Assembly (NCBI RefSeq): GCF_040112705.1
Contig: NZ_CP157804.1
Span: 932,501-996,500 of the forward strand
Direction: 5' to 3'
DNA length: 64,000 nt
Source: Flagellimonas sp. MMG031
GTDB taxonomy: Bacteria > Bacteroidota > Bacteroidia > Flavobacteriales > Flavobacteriaceae
This document shows, one piece after another, positions 53,391 through 62,796 of the stretch; the first letter of the stretch is position 1; the number at the start of each line of letters is the position of its first letter. Both the position numbers and the translations under genes were made by a program. The notes beneath the pieces were generated by a model. It worked only from the letters and a program-made list of their open reading frames with translations. It did no database searches and was not told where the DNA came from.

Positions 53391-55961
53391 TCAGAAAAAC
53401 AATCTCAAAGTAAGATTTGGAGTGAAGCCCAGCGATTTTCTTTGTATTACCTGTTCCAACAATAACGCTCCATTCTGTTGTGAAGTCCTATGGATGACTG
53501 CGAGGGGTACTATCCGGGCGTAGATGTTCAATGCAGAAAGCCCCAATTGGATTTTTGTGGATTTTGGATTGACATCAAAATTATAGATTACAGAAGCATC
53601 CAGTCTATGAAAGTTGGGCAACCTGCCGCTGTTCAAGGATTCAAACGAGACTATTCTGGTTGCTTCATCATAATTTTTAATGGGAGTATATGGTGATCCT
53701 GTACGATATTGCCATCCAACAGAGAGCTTTAGGTTTTTAATGTTCAAACTATTGGAAATCCTAAAGCTGTTGGGTATGTCGTTGTTGCCTGAAAAGCTTT
53801 GGTCCTGGAGGTCTTCAAATATAAAATCCACATTGTTCAAGGTATAACCCATCCAAAATCTATAATTTTTGATACGCTTTTTTAATAGGATGTCCAATCC
53901 CTTAATGCGACTTTTGCCTTCAGCAAGAATGGGTTGGGGCAGATTGAATCCTTGGTTAAACGAGGTTAGTCCGGTGAGGTTTTTATAGTAGACTTCCGCA
54001 TCAAAGGTCCAGCCATTCTTATCGAAAAGAATGCCTGCAGAAAACTGATTACTTTGCAATAGCGGGTAGTCCGCATTGTCCGATAGCCTCCATAGGTTGT
54101 TTTCCAGTCTGAGTTCGGTCTGGTCAAATTCAATAAGCTGTGCAATGGGCTGGTTTCTCCTTTCGTAGCCTGTTCTTATTCTGAATGATGGGCTCAATGG
54201 TATCTCCAGATTCAATCTCGGCTCGATCAGAAACCGGCCCAAACTACCATAATGAACCGCCCTTAGTCCTATTTTGAATAAATTTCCCTTTTCCTTTCTA
54301 ATACTGTATTCCCCGAAAAGTACGTTTTTTAGGTTACTATCCTGCACAGGAAGGCTAACATTGTTTGCAGGGTCAATATTGGAAAAGTAGTTTAGGTCAA
54401 TTTCTAAATTCGTGTTGGAAAGTTGGTATCCGAAACCTACTATATCGTTGTTTTTTAAGACCCTATCCGACTTGAGTTCCAATCCAAAATCACTGATTCG
54501 ATTACCTCTAATATTGGTTTCTTCGAGCTCGTTTCCATATAGTTCAAGGTTTTGGTAATAGGAATCGTAGGAAGAGAAGTACGTGGTTAACTGATCAATC
54601 TGGCCATTGGAAGAATGACGTTTCCAGTTAATACTTATTCCCCCGTTACCAGTGGCCAATGAATCTCTTTTGGTTTCCCCTTGATTGCTGAACGAGAACA
54701 AGGTTCGGTTTCTTGTCATTAAGGCACTAACGGAAAGTATGTCCTTTTCCGATGGTTTAAAGACATATTTGGCGTTAATGTCGTAGAACCGAAACTCACT
54801 ATTGCTTGTTTCGTAGGTGTAGCTATCGTCCGAAACCACATTTAGAGGATTCCCACTACTATCTGATATAGCCCCGGAATTATCGAAAATTTTCTTGGCA
54901 TAGGCCTCATAGGTCTGGGATTCGAAAATGTCTTGATACGCATTTCTGGCAAAGAGCGAGATGGATGATTTTTTTGATAACGGTATTTTGATATATCCGT
55001 CAACGCTCAATCCATCCATTCCAATTCCTCCTGACATTTTTGAGGATACCGTATCGTCCGTGCTAATATCGATTATTCCAGAAACCCTATCGCCATAGGA
55101 TGCGCTAGTTGCGGTTTTAAAAATGGTTGCTTTTTGGGTTGCATAGGGATTAAATCTGGAAAGCATACCGTACAAATAGCCTGTATTGAACACACGAATA
55201 TGGTCGAACAGAACCAAGTTTTGGTCCGAGGTGCCACCATGTATCTGTATTCCCGATGCTGACTCATCCAAAGCTGCAACTCCGGGAATCAATTGGATGC
55301 TTTGCAAAATATCTGGTGAAGTCTGCCCGGGAATGGGTCCCAATGGTTCTTGTAAAAGGGTAATGGAACCGTCTTGATTTCTATCAATACCTGTGGTGAT
55401 ATAGGATGTGACCACTACCTCTTTGAGTTCTTGATATGCTGGGGTAAGGTAAATGGGGCGAACCTGTTCTTTTTTTGATAAAAATATGGTTCGGTATCCA
55501 TTCGCTTCCAACCGATAGGTAGGTTTTCCAGTATCCTTGAACTGGATAAAACCGCTTTTGTCCGTTGCCAATATTAGGTTAGAGTCTATCACAACTTGAT
55601 TTTCGGATATAGGCATTCGTGTATCCTTATCTAAAAGATACACTTGGAATAAATCCTTTGCTGTGGGCAAGGGAACAACGATTATTTGTGGTTGCCCATC
55701 AATTTTTTCAAAACGTAGTCCTGTTTGGGCTTCAAGGGTACCTAAAAGTATATTCAGGCTTAAGCCGTCTGCAAATAGTTCTATTTTTTTGTCTTTGATC
55801 AGATCCTCTGCATATGAAAACCGTAGGTCCAAATCTTTTTCCAGTTGTCCAATAACCTTTTTTAATGGGGTGTCCCTAAATTCAAGGAATAGATGTTCTT
55901 GGGCACTGGACGTAAAAATGCCAAATAGGAACAATGCCGCAACTATGAAAATCCTCATCAC
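53391..55961 (-). CDS. TonB-dependent outer-membrane receptor with N-terminal STN domain
   Basis: 856 residues with a signal peptide (MMRIFIVAALFLFGIFTSSAQ). An STN domain (~22-95, FRDTPLKKVIGQLEKDLDLRFSY), a carboxypeptidase-like beta domain (~105-180), a TonB-type segment with EVVVTSY, a plug (IPGQTSPDILQSIQLIPGVAALDES) and a beta-barrel ending in aromatic LRLFF follow. Such transducing receptors import a ligand and signal to a FecR/FecI pair. FecR and FecI are encoded directly upstream; FecR stop and receptor start are adjacent. The ligand is not known. Confidence 0.9.
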   Translation of the reverse strand: MMRIFIVAALFLFGIFTSSAQEHLFLEFRDTPLKKVIGQLEKDLDLRFSYAEDLIKDKKIELFADGLSLNILLGTLEAQTGLRFEKIDGQPQIIVVPLPTAKDLFQVYLLDKDTRMPISENQVVIDSNLILATDKSGFIQFKDTGKPTYRLEANGYRTIFLSKKEQVRPIYLTPAYQELKEVVVTSYITTGIDRNQDGSITLLQEPLGPIPGQTSPDILQSIQLIPGVAALDESASGIQIHGGTSDQNLVLFDHIRVFNTGYLYGMLSRFNPYATQKATIFKTATSASYGDRVSGIIDISTDDTVSSKMSGGIGMDGLSVDGYIKIPLSKKSSISLFARNAYQDIFESQTYEAYAKKIFDNSGAISDSSGNPLNVVSDDSYTYETSNSEFRFYDINAKYVFKPSEKDILSVSALMTRNRTLFSFSNQGETKRDSLATGNGGISINWKRHSSNGQIDQLTTYFSSYDSYYQNLELYGNELEETNIRGNRISDFGLELKSDRVLKNNDIVGFGYQLSNTNLEIDLNYFSNIDPANNVSLPVQDSNLKNVLFGEYSIRKEKGNLFKIGLRAVHYGSLGRFLIEPRLNLEIPLSPSFRIRTGYERRNQPIAQLIEFDQTELRLENNLWRLSDNADYPLLQSNQFSAGILFDKNGWTFDAEVYYKNLTGLTSFNQGFNLPQPILAEGKSRIKGLDILLKKRIKNYRFWMGYTLNNVDFIFEDLQDQSFSGNNDIPNSFRISNSLNIKNLKLSVGWQYRTGSPYTPIKNYDEATRIVSFESLNSGRLPNFHRLDASVIYNFDVNPKSTKIQLGLSALNIYARIVPLAVIHRTSQQNGALLLEQVIQRKSLGFTPNLTLRLFF

Positions 55962-56879
55962 TTATTCGGACAAGGTAATAATTCTTTTGTCTTCGGAAAT
56001 ATGATATTCGACAGCCATGGGTTCCATGGTCGTTTTTAAGGCACTCTCAAGGCTGTTGTGAGAAAAAATTCCTGTAAACTCCCGGTTCATGTCAACGCCT
56101 TTTGTTCTAAATTCCACGGGATATTGTAGAGCAAGTTCCTCCAATACTTCGTACAAGGGCTGATTTGAAAAGGAAGAGAAACCATTTTTCCAATCTGGGG
56201 CATTCTTGGAAAGCAGTTCTTTTTGGATTTTCCCTTTCGATAGGAGAATTCCCATACCTTTTTCCAGTTCGATAATGGGATGATTTTCGTTCAATGGCAT
56301 AAATATAATAGCGCCCTCGTAGCACTGTATTGCATAATCTTTTCTGTCCCTTATGTTGAATTGGGTTCCCAAAACGGAAATTTTGCCCTTGTCGGTGTTT
56401 ACCGTAAAATCCTTGCCCGGAACAACATCAAAAAAAGCTTCTCCGTCAAAGTTAACGGATCGGTCTTCCTCCCAGCCGAATCTTTTAAAAGATACTGAAG
56501 AGTTGGCGTTCAGCTCAATTAGGGAGCCATCTGCAAGAAGAACGGTTTCTTTTTCCCCAATGCCTGTGGAATAGGTCTTGTACCCGAAGAAATAGGTGTA
56601 TCCTGCGAAAAGTATGGCAATGCAAGCTGCCGCTACAGTAAATGACCATAACCGTTTTACCTTAGGTGTTGTTCTCCTAATGTTTTGATTCCGTGCCGTG
56701 ACCAATGAGAGCGCTCTTTCCACATCAACTTTAGGGCCACTTAGGGATTTGGCCGCAGTATCAATGGCCAAAATGTCCCTGAAGACATTGGATGCCTCGA
56801 ACCCTGCTAGCTCTTCCTTGCTCAATTCCCCTGCAAGCCATCGGGCCAAAAAATCTTCACTGGCGTATTTTTCTTCCAT
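55962..56879 (-). CDS. FecR-family anti-sigma factor
   Basis: 305 residues. A cytoplasmic N-terminal part (ASEDFLARWLAGELSKEELAGFE), one membrane helix (~81-99, LWSFTVAAACIAILFAGYTYFF), and a periplasmic FecR domain (TYSTGIGEKETVLLADGSLIELN, GEAFFDV, TVNTDKGKISVLGTQFNI) with a C-terminal secretin/TonB-like subdomain. It binds the sigma factor and receives the receptor's signal. It lies 49 bases after the sigma gene. Confidence 0.9.
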   Translation of the reverse strand: MEEKYASEDFLARWLAGELSKEELAGFEASNVFRDILAIDTAAKSLSGPKVDVERALSLVTARNQNIRRTTPKVKRLWSFTVAAACIAILFAGYTYFFGYKTYSTGIGEKETVLLADGSLIELNANSSVSFKRFGWEEDRSVNFDGEAFFDVVPGKDFTVNTDKGKISVLGTQFNIRDRKDYAIQCYEGAIIFMPLNENHPIIELEKGMGILLSKGKIQKELLSKNAPDWKNGFSSFSNQPLYEVLEELALQYPVEFRTKGVDMNREFTGIFSHNSLESALKTTMEPMAVEYHISEDKRIITLSE

Positions 56880-56928
56880 GGGTATTTGTTCTCTTATTTA
56901 AAGGACAGTTAAACAATGGTTTACCCTA

Positions 56929-57456
56929 TTATAACTTTAAATCATTTCCAAGAAGCTCCCTTAACAATAACAGAGCCTTGCTCATCCTCCGCTCTATGGC
57001 TTTGATTCCAAGTCCCAGAATTTCAGCGATTTCGGGATAGGTTTTTTTTTCTATCCTACTTAATAGGTATACTTCCCTTTCCTTGGGCGGCAACGATGCA
57101 ATCGCCTCTTTGAGTTTTTTGTGGAACTCTTCCATTTGTATCAGGTATTCTGGAGTTTCGTGATCAATGGGCCGAACAATGGTTTGCATGTGCTTTAGGA
57201 CTACTTTTTCATGTGCTTTTTCGTTTAGGAAGGAATTGTTGGCGGCTCTATACAGATAAGCTTTTACCTTTTCAAACGATACTGAGGCGCATAACTTCCA
57301 GAGCTTTACAAATACATCCTGAACGATATCTTCAGCTTGTTGTAGGTCGCCGCATTTAAAATATATAAACCGGGTAACGGCTTCGTAGTGTGTACGAAAT
57401 ATTTGATTATAGGTTTGCTGCTCGCAAATGGATGGTTCTTCCTTGGTCGTATTCAA
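56929..57456 (-). CDS. ECF RNA polymerase sigma factor, FecI type
   Basis: 175 residues. Sigma region 2 (YEAVTRFIYFKCGDLQQAEDIVQDVFVKLW) and region 4 (IASLPPKEREVYLLSRIEKKTYPEIAEILGLGIKAIERRMSKAL) are clear; there is no extra C-terminal domain. First gene of the sigma-FecR-receptor operon; it should direct transcription of this operon and perhaps of the divergent thioredoxin cluster. Confidence 0.92.
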   Translation of the reverse strand: MNTTKEEPSICEQQTYNQIFRTHYEAVTRFIYFKCGDLQQAEDIVQDVFVKLWKLCASVSFEKVKAYLYRAANNSFLNEKAHEKVVLKHMQTIVRPIDHETPEYLIQMEEFHKKLKEAIASLPPKEREVYLLSRIEKKTYPEIAEILGLGIKAIERRMSKALLLLRELLGNDLKL

Positions 57457-57560
57457 TGTTGGCGAAACTATTTTAAATAGGGTATAAAAATAATGAGAAA
57501 AAAATAGGGTGTCCCTTCTTTTGGCTGTCTAACTATTGATAAAATGTAATAAATCTAGTT

Positions 57561-58007
57561 ATGCAAATAAGGAAGCGGTATTCTTTTTTAATGGTATTCA
57601 GTTTTTTTTTCATTCAGCAAATCTCTGCTCAAGAATGGCAAACGAACATGGACACTGCCAAAGAACTGGCACTGAAACACGAAAAAAACATCATACTGGT
57701 CTTTCAGGGATCCGACTGGTGTGCGCCATGTATCAAATTGGATAGAGAGGTCTGGAGCACAAAGGAGTTTCAACAATTGGCAAAGGACCGTTTTGTAATG
57801 CTCAAGGCAGATTTTCCACGAAAGAAGGGGAATAAGTTGCCTGAAGAACAAGAAGCCAGAAACAAGGCCCTGGCGGCGAAGTACAATCCCAAAGGTTACT
57901 TTCCTTACGTGGTGGTGTTGGACGCAACAGGAAAGGTGCTCGGGCAGGCTGGTTATGAAAAAACAGGTCCAAAAGCCTATTTCAACAAATTGAGCTCCTT
58001 TAAATAA
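57561..58007 (+). CDS. Exported thioredoxin-family protein
   Basis: 148 residues with a signal peptide (RKRYSFLMVFSFFFIQQISAQ). Thioredoxin fold with active site DWCAPC (Cys54, Cys57) preceded by NIILVFQGS and a cis-Pro region (FPYVVVLD). It is a periplasmic disulfide oxidoreductase of the thioredoxin-7/DUF255-like kind. It lies 7 bases before the ApbE gene and starts the ApbE-DUF4266-DUF3570 cluster, a recurrent Bacteroidota set. Confidence 0.85.
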   Translation: MQIRKRYSFLMVFSFFFIQQISAQEWQTNMDTAKELALKHEKNIILVFQGSDWCAPCIKLDREVWSTKEFQQLAKDRFVMLKADFPRKKGNKLPEEQEARNKALAAKYNPKGYFPYVVVLDATGKVLGQAGYEKTGPKAYFNKLSSFK

Positions 58008-58013
58008 ACAGAT

Positions 58014-59057
58014 ATGTTGAGAACAGGGCTTATATATTGTGTGTTATTCCTCTTTCTTTCTTTGGCGGGCTATTCGGGACAAACCAACTATCATTTGCGC
58101 GATGTGACCTTGCAAAAAACGGTCTATCAGCGCACCTTAAAGTTGATGGGGAGTAGGTTCGATCTTACGGTAGTGGCCGAAAATCTTGAACAAGGCAATA
58201 CCTATTTGGATATGGCCGTAGCCGAAATTTCTCGAATAGAAAAGCTGATTTCTTCTTGGGACCCACAATCCCAGACATCGGCCATCAACCAAAATGCAGG
58301 ACTACGACCGGTAAAAGTAGACAAAGAATTGTTCCAGCTGATCGAACGGGCATTGAAGATTTCCAAGCTTACACAGGGCGCTTTCGATATCAGTTATGCT
58401 TCCATGGACCGTATCTGGAAATTCGATGGATCCGTTACCGAAATGCCGTCACCAGACATTGTTCGTGAATCGGTCTCAAAAGTGGGATACCAAAATATTA
58501 TCCTAGATCACGCCGCCCAGACTGTTTTTTTAAAGAACAAGGGTATGAAGATAGGTTTTGGTGCCATAGGTAAGGGATATGCCGCCGATAAAGCCAAAGC
58601 GCTGTTGGTGGAGCAGGGTGTCGAATCGGGGATAATCAATGCTTCGGGAGATTTGAATGCCTGGGGTGCGCAGCCTGATGGCAAGGACTGGATGGTCGCC
58701 ATAATAAATCCTTTGAACAAAGAGAAGGTGTTTTCTTGGTTGCCCGTGGAAGATCAGGCCGTCGTAACATCAGGTAATTATGAAAAGTACATTATTATCA
58801 ACGGCGAACGCTATACCCATATCATCGACCCAAGGACAGGATATCCCAGCAAAGGAATACTCAGCGCCACCATTTTTACCAAGAATGCAGAGCTTGCCGA
58901 TGCACTTGCAACATCAGTATTTGTGATGGGAGTGGATATCGGTCTTGACTTTATCAACCAATTGAAAGGGGTGGAATGCATTATTGTGGATGAAAACAAC
59001 AAGGTAATCACCTCCAAAAACATTGCCCTAAAGGAAATAGAAACTCAAAGTAAATAA
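58014..59057 (+). CDS. apbE: FAD:protein FMN transferase (ApbE)
   Basis: 347 residues with a signal peptide (MLRTGLIYCVLFLFLSLAG). ApbE covalently attaches FMN from FAD to Thr or Ser of exported proteins. Motifs include MGSRFDLTVVA, GFGAIGKGYAADKA, GIINASGDLNAWG and HIIDPRTGYP (about 263-272), with a conserved TSVFVMG near the end. Periplasmic, magnesium-dependent. Co-oriented with the thioredoxin and DUF4266 genes at 6-10 base spacing. Confidence 0.93.
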   Translation: MLRTGLIYCVLFLFLSLAGYSGQTNYHLRDVTLQKTVYQRTLKLMGSRFDLTVVAENLEQGNTYLDMAVAEISRIEKLISSWDPQSQTSAINQNAGLRPVKVDKELFQLIERALKISKLTQGAFDISYASMDRIWKFDGSVTEMPSPDIVRESVSKVGYQNIILDHAAQTVFLKNKGMKIGFGAIGKGYAADKAKALLVEQGVESGIINASGDLNAWGAQPDGKDWMVAIINPLNKEKVFSWLPVEDQAVVTSGNYEKYIIINGERYTHIIDPRTGYPSKGILSATIFTKNAELADALATSVFVMGVDIGLDFINQLKGVECIIVDENNKVITSKNIALKEIETQSK

Positions 59058-59067
59058 TATACCAGAT

Positions 59068-59277
59068 ATGAAAAAGATTTTAATTGTGCTATGTGGATTG
59101 TGTAGTCTTTCTTCTTGTGCCGTATTACATGAATATGACAAAGTGAACATCAATGATCCTGACATGGTACTGGCCGATAAAAAATTCACAAAGTTTGAGA
59201 CCAACTATCAAGTTTACCGTGAAGGTGCCTCGGGCGGAAACGGGGGCAAAACCGGTGGGGGATGTGGATGTAACTGA
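59068..59277 (+). CDS. DUF4266 small lipoprotein
   Basis: 69 residues. Signal peptide with lipobox LSSC (Cys17), then AVLHEYDKVNINDPDMVLADKK and the Gly/Cys-rich end GGNGGKTGGGCGCN that marks DUF4266. Role unknown; in Bacteroidota it is almost always beside DUF3570 and ApbE. It has one EGAS sequence before the Gly-rich tail. Confidence 0.85.
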   Translation: MKKILIVLCGLCSLSSCAVLHEYDKVNINDPDMVLADKKFTKFETNYQVYREGASGGNGGKTGGGCGCN

Positions 59278-59284
59278 TCAAGAA

Positions 59285-60814
59285 ATGGGAAAAATTGTTG
59301 TACTAGCATTGTTGTTTCCGCTGTTGGGATGGGCACAACAAACAAATGTTGAAGGCTATAAAAAGCGGGTGTTGGAGGCCACGGAGGTCGATATTTTGTC
59401 CAGCTATTACGAACAGGATGGAAACAATGCCTCTGTGACCGGGGGAATTGGCACGGAACAGCTAACAGATGTGGCTCCTTCTTTTGTAGTGAGCATTCCA
59501 TTGAATGATGACGATGTTTTGACGGTAGACGTGGGTATTTCCACCTACACTTCTGCATCATCGAGTAACTTGAATCCGTTTGACCTGACCAACTCCAATG
59601 CTGGCTCTGGTGTTAGTGGTGCTTCACGGGGCGCTGTGGCCACTTCGGCAAAAACAGGGGGTAACCGCTACGCGGATGATGATGGTTTTGAGGATGATGA
59701 CAATTTTAGCGCCGGTAGCGGATATTCGGGTGTAATCGGGAGCCCTTGGGTGGCATCTTCAGGGGCCTCCCGGCAAGATACTTGGGGAAGTGTTTCTGCG
59801 GCCTACGCCCATAGTTCCGATGATAGGAACCAGATATGGAGCGCCAATGCCTCTTTCGCTACGGAATACGACTACCTATCCTTTGGTTTTGGGGCGGGCA
59901 TTACCAAACTGTTCAATGAAAAGAATACGGAAATCAATCTTAAAGGAAGTGTGTTTCTAGATACCTGGTTGCCCAGATATCCAACAGAACTGGATAGCTA
60001 CCTGGAATCCGGTACCAACTTGAACAGCGGCTTTTTCAATGGCGTGGATATTTTGAACGATAACGGAGAGGTAACCAATAAGAATGGTGCTGATACGTGG
60101 CGTCCCGTGGATGGTTTCAGCCTGATTTCTGATAAGAAACGGAACAGTTTTGCACTATCGGTTTCCTTTTCACAAATATTGGGAAAGAATACCCAAATGT
60201 CCATATTTGCTGATGTAGTGCGTCAACAAGGCTGGCTGGCCAACCCCATGCAAAGGGTTTATTTTGCTGATAGACTCAATTATTTTATTGGAAACCCCGC
60301 AAGTATTCCCAATTACACTTCGTCACAGAATGGGGATGTATTTATGTTGGCCGACGACATGGAGCGATTGCCGGACAATCGAATGAAGTTTCCAATCGGA
60401 TTTCGGCTGAACCACTATTTTAATGAGTTGATTACCGTTCGAACCTATTATCGCTACTATTTTGATGATTGGGGCCTTCGGGCACATACAGCCAGTGTAG
60501 AACTCCCCATCAAGGTGTTGCAAAACTTTACCTTTTACCCATCTTATCGGTATTACACGCAGAACCAGATCGATTATTTTGCACCTTTCGATACCCACCT
60601 TTCAACCAGTGCTTTCTATACCTCCGATTTTGATCTTTCAGCCTACGATGCCCATCAATACGGCTTCGGAATTACCTATACGGATATTTTCACCAAGTTC
60701 AGGACATGGAGGTTTGGATTAAAGAGCATTGATTTTAAATACAATAATTATCATCGAACCACTGGGCTAAAGGCTCATTATTTTGGTATTGGTTTCAAGT
60801 TTGTAATGGATTAA
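59285..60814 (+). CDS. DUF3570 outer-membrane beta-barrel protein
   Basis: 509 residues from ATG 59285; the frame is open to 59153, but that part overlaps the DUF4266 gene. Signal peptide ends near GWAQQ. After it come VEGYKKRVLEATEVDILSSYYEQDGNNASVTGGIGTE, then amphipathic strands and a final aromatic FGIGFKFVMD. Probably an outer-membrane barrel. Two SGAS motifs (residues 111-114 and 159-162) lie in an exposed-looking loop and resemble ApbE target sites, which is inference. Confidence 0.85.
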   Translation: MGKIVVLALLFPLLGWAQQTNVEGYKKRVLEATEVDILSSYYEQDGNNASVTGGIGTEQLTDVAPSFVVSIPLNDDDVLTVDVGISTYTSASSSNLNPFDLTNSNAGSGVSGASRGAVATSAKTGGNRYADDDGFEDDDNFSAGSGYSGVIGSPWVASSGASRQDTWGSVSAAYAHSSDDRNQIWSANASFATEYDYLSFGFGAGITKLFNEKNTEINLKGSVFLDTWLPRYPTELDSYLESGTNLNSGFFNGVDILNDNGEVTNKNGADTWRPVDGFSLISDKKRNSFALSVSFSQILGKNTQMSIFADVVRQQGWLANPMQRVYFADRLNYFIGNPASIPNYTSSQNGDVFMLADDMERLPDNRMKFPIGFRLNHYFNELITVRTYYRYYFDDWGLRAHTASVELPIKVLQNFTFYPSYRYYTQNQIDYFAPFDTHLSTSAFYTSDFDLSAYDAHQYGFGITYTDIFTKFRTWRFGLKSIDFKYNNYHRTTGLKAHYFGIGFKFVMD

Positions 60815-60828
60815 TCAACAAGATATTT

Positions 60829-62796
60829 ATGGTTAAAAAAATATTTCCATCCCGTTTTTCGATCATCAACGCTTTTGCATTGTTGTTTTTGATTGTTTCA
60901 TTCGTGGTTAGGTCCATTTTCCTTGCCATGGATTTCTCTCAAGTGGAACATTCCTTTTTTGGATTGGTCAAGGTCTTTATGATAGGATTGTTCTTCGATA
61001 TAGGTGCGCTGTCATTTTTTTATACGGTGGCGGCCTTGTATTTCATGTTGTTGCCCGAGAAATTCCATGGCTCGGTCGTGGACCGAATAATATGTTATCT
61101 CGGGTGGTCGCTGGGCTTGCTCATTGTCTATTTCTCCTTTTTCGCAGAGATTACTTTTTGGGATGAGTTCCAAAGACGCTTCAATTTTATTGCCGTTGAT
61201 TACTTGATCTATACCTACGAGGTGGTAAAAAATATAAATGAATCCTATCCATTGCCCCTTCTTATTGGTGGTATGTTGCTCTTAGTAGTGCTCACAACAT
61301 GGTACGTTAATAAGAAAGGGGTTTTTAGAAAGGCATTTCGGTCAACTACCACTTTCCGACAAAAACTGGTGCCGGCCATATTGGCCATTGGAATAATGCT
61401 TACCTATAGCGGTAAGGTTGAGAATGAAGATGCCGAGCTTTCGAACAACAGATACAACAACGAGTTGTCCAAGGCAGGAATCTATTCCTTTTTTGCAGCT
61501 TTCAGAAACAATGAGCTTAGTTATACGGACTTCTATCAAACTATTCCCGAAACCGATGCCCTAGCTGTCGTGGAGGAACATATTAAGACCCCTGCTGACA
61601 GTTTGCTCTTCCCGAACCAAAATATTCTCCGGTATGTGAAGGGAAATCGGGAACAACGGCCAAATGTAGTATTAATATGTGTGGAGAGCCTAAGTGCGGA
61701 CTATTTAGGAGTTTTCGGCAACCAAAAGGGGTTGACCCCCAATTTGGACTCCATTGCCAGAGCCGAGGCCTATTTTACCGAGTTGTTCGCTACCGGAACA
61801 AGAACGGTACGCGGTATGGAGGCCATTACCTTGGCCGTGCCGCCCACCCCGGGAAGAAGTATTGTAAAGCGCGAACGTAACCAAGGTCTTTATACGATAG
61901 GTGAGGTATTTAAAAACAAAGGTTATTCACGGACTTTTTTCTACGGTGGCGATGGTTATTTTGACAATATGGACAAGTTTTTCAGCGGTAATGGATTTGA
62001 TATTGTCGATAGGGGAAGAGGCTTTTTGCCCTCCGGTGATATAGTGACCGACCGCAGGAACATAGAAAATGGGGAAGTGACCTTTGAGAACGCATGGGGG
62101 GTGTGTGATGAGGATATTTTTGAAAAAGTGCTCAAAGAGGCGGACCGATTCTCTTCGGAGGGAAAGCCATTTTTTAGCTTTATCATGACGACCTCTAACC
62201 ATAAGCCTTATACCTATCCAGAAGGAAAAATAGATATTCCCTCTGGTACTGGCAGGAACGGAGCCGTGAAGTATACCGACTATGCCATAGGCAAGTTTTT
62301 TAGAAATGCGAAGACCAAACCATGGTACAGGAATACGGTTTTCGTGATTATGGCCGACCACTGCGCGAGTAGTGCCGGTAAGTGGGAACTGGATGTGGCC
62401 AATTATCGAATTCCCGCCATCTTGGTCAATTTTGATGGTCTGTCACAAAAAAAGATCAACACTCAGTGCTCCCAGATCGATGTTATGCCTACCGTTTTTT
62501 CATTGCTGGGATGGGAATACAAGAACAATTTTTTTGGCAGAAACGTATTCGCCACGGATTCTTTGGAACAACGCGCTTTTATTGGCAATTATAGAAAGCT
62601 AGGATTGTTAAAGCAGACCGACCTAATGGTCTTGGGAGATGGCAAGACAGCAAATCAATATCAATGGGATCCAGAAGAGAACAGTTTGATAAAGAGTCCC
62701 CTGGACACATTGTTTTTGAATGAAGCCATTTCATATTACCAATTGGCCGATTTTCTATATAACCATGGCGGGCTGAACGCAAATCCGGGACAATGA
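60829..62796 (+). CDS. LtaS-like phosphoglycerol transferase/sulfatase family protein
   Basis: 655 residues. About five N-terminal membrane helices (to ~residue 200), then a periplasmic alkaline-phosphatase-superfamily domain: VVLICVESLSADYLG (metal-binding Glu), TGTRTVRGMEA (nucleophile Thr region), MTTSNHKPYTYP and IMADHCAS (Asp/His metal ligands). Relatives transfer glycerol phosphate from phosphatidylglycerol or process similar head groups; a Gram-negative acceptor such as an osmoregulated glycan or lipid is a guess. The stop overlaps the start of the diacylglycerol kinase gene by 4 bases. Confidence 0.85.
   Translation: MVKKIFPSRFSIINAFALLFLIVSFVVRSIFLAMDFSQVEHSFFGLVKVFMIGLFFDIGALSFFYTVAALYFMLLPEKFHGSVVDRIICYLGWSLGLLIVYFSFFAEITFWDEFQRRFNFIAVDYLIYTYEVVKNINESYPLPLLIGGMLLLVVLTTWYVNKKGVFRKAFRSTTTFRQKLVPAILAIGIMLTYSGKVENEDAELSNNRYNNELSKAGIYSFFAAFRNNELSYTDFYQTIPETDALAVVEEHIKTPADSLLFPNQNILRYVKGNREQRPNVVLICVESLSADYLGVFGNQKGLTPNLDSIARAEAYFTELFATGTRTVRGMEAITLAVPPTPGRSIVKRERNQGLYTIGEVFKNKGYSRTFFYGGDGYFDNMDKFFSGNGFDIVDRGRGFLPSGDIVTDRRNIENGEVTFENAWGVCDEDIFEKVLKEADRFSSEGKPFFSFIMTTSNHKPYTYPEGKIDIPSGTGRNGAVKYTDYAIGKFFRNAKTKPWYRNTVFVIMADHCASSAGKWELDVANYRIPAILVNFDGLSQKKINTQCSQIDVMPTVFSLLGWEYKNNFFGRNVFATDSLEQRAFIGNYRKLGLLKQTDLMVLGDGKTANQYQWDPEENSLIKSPLDTLFLNEAISYYQLADFLYNHGGLNANPGQ

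Noticed and set aside
59153..59284. 44-residue extension of the DUF3570 protein
   Set aside because: It overlaps the DUF4266 gene and would bury the signal peptide that starts at ATG 59285.
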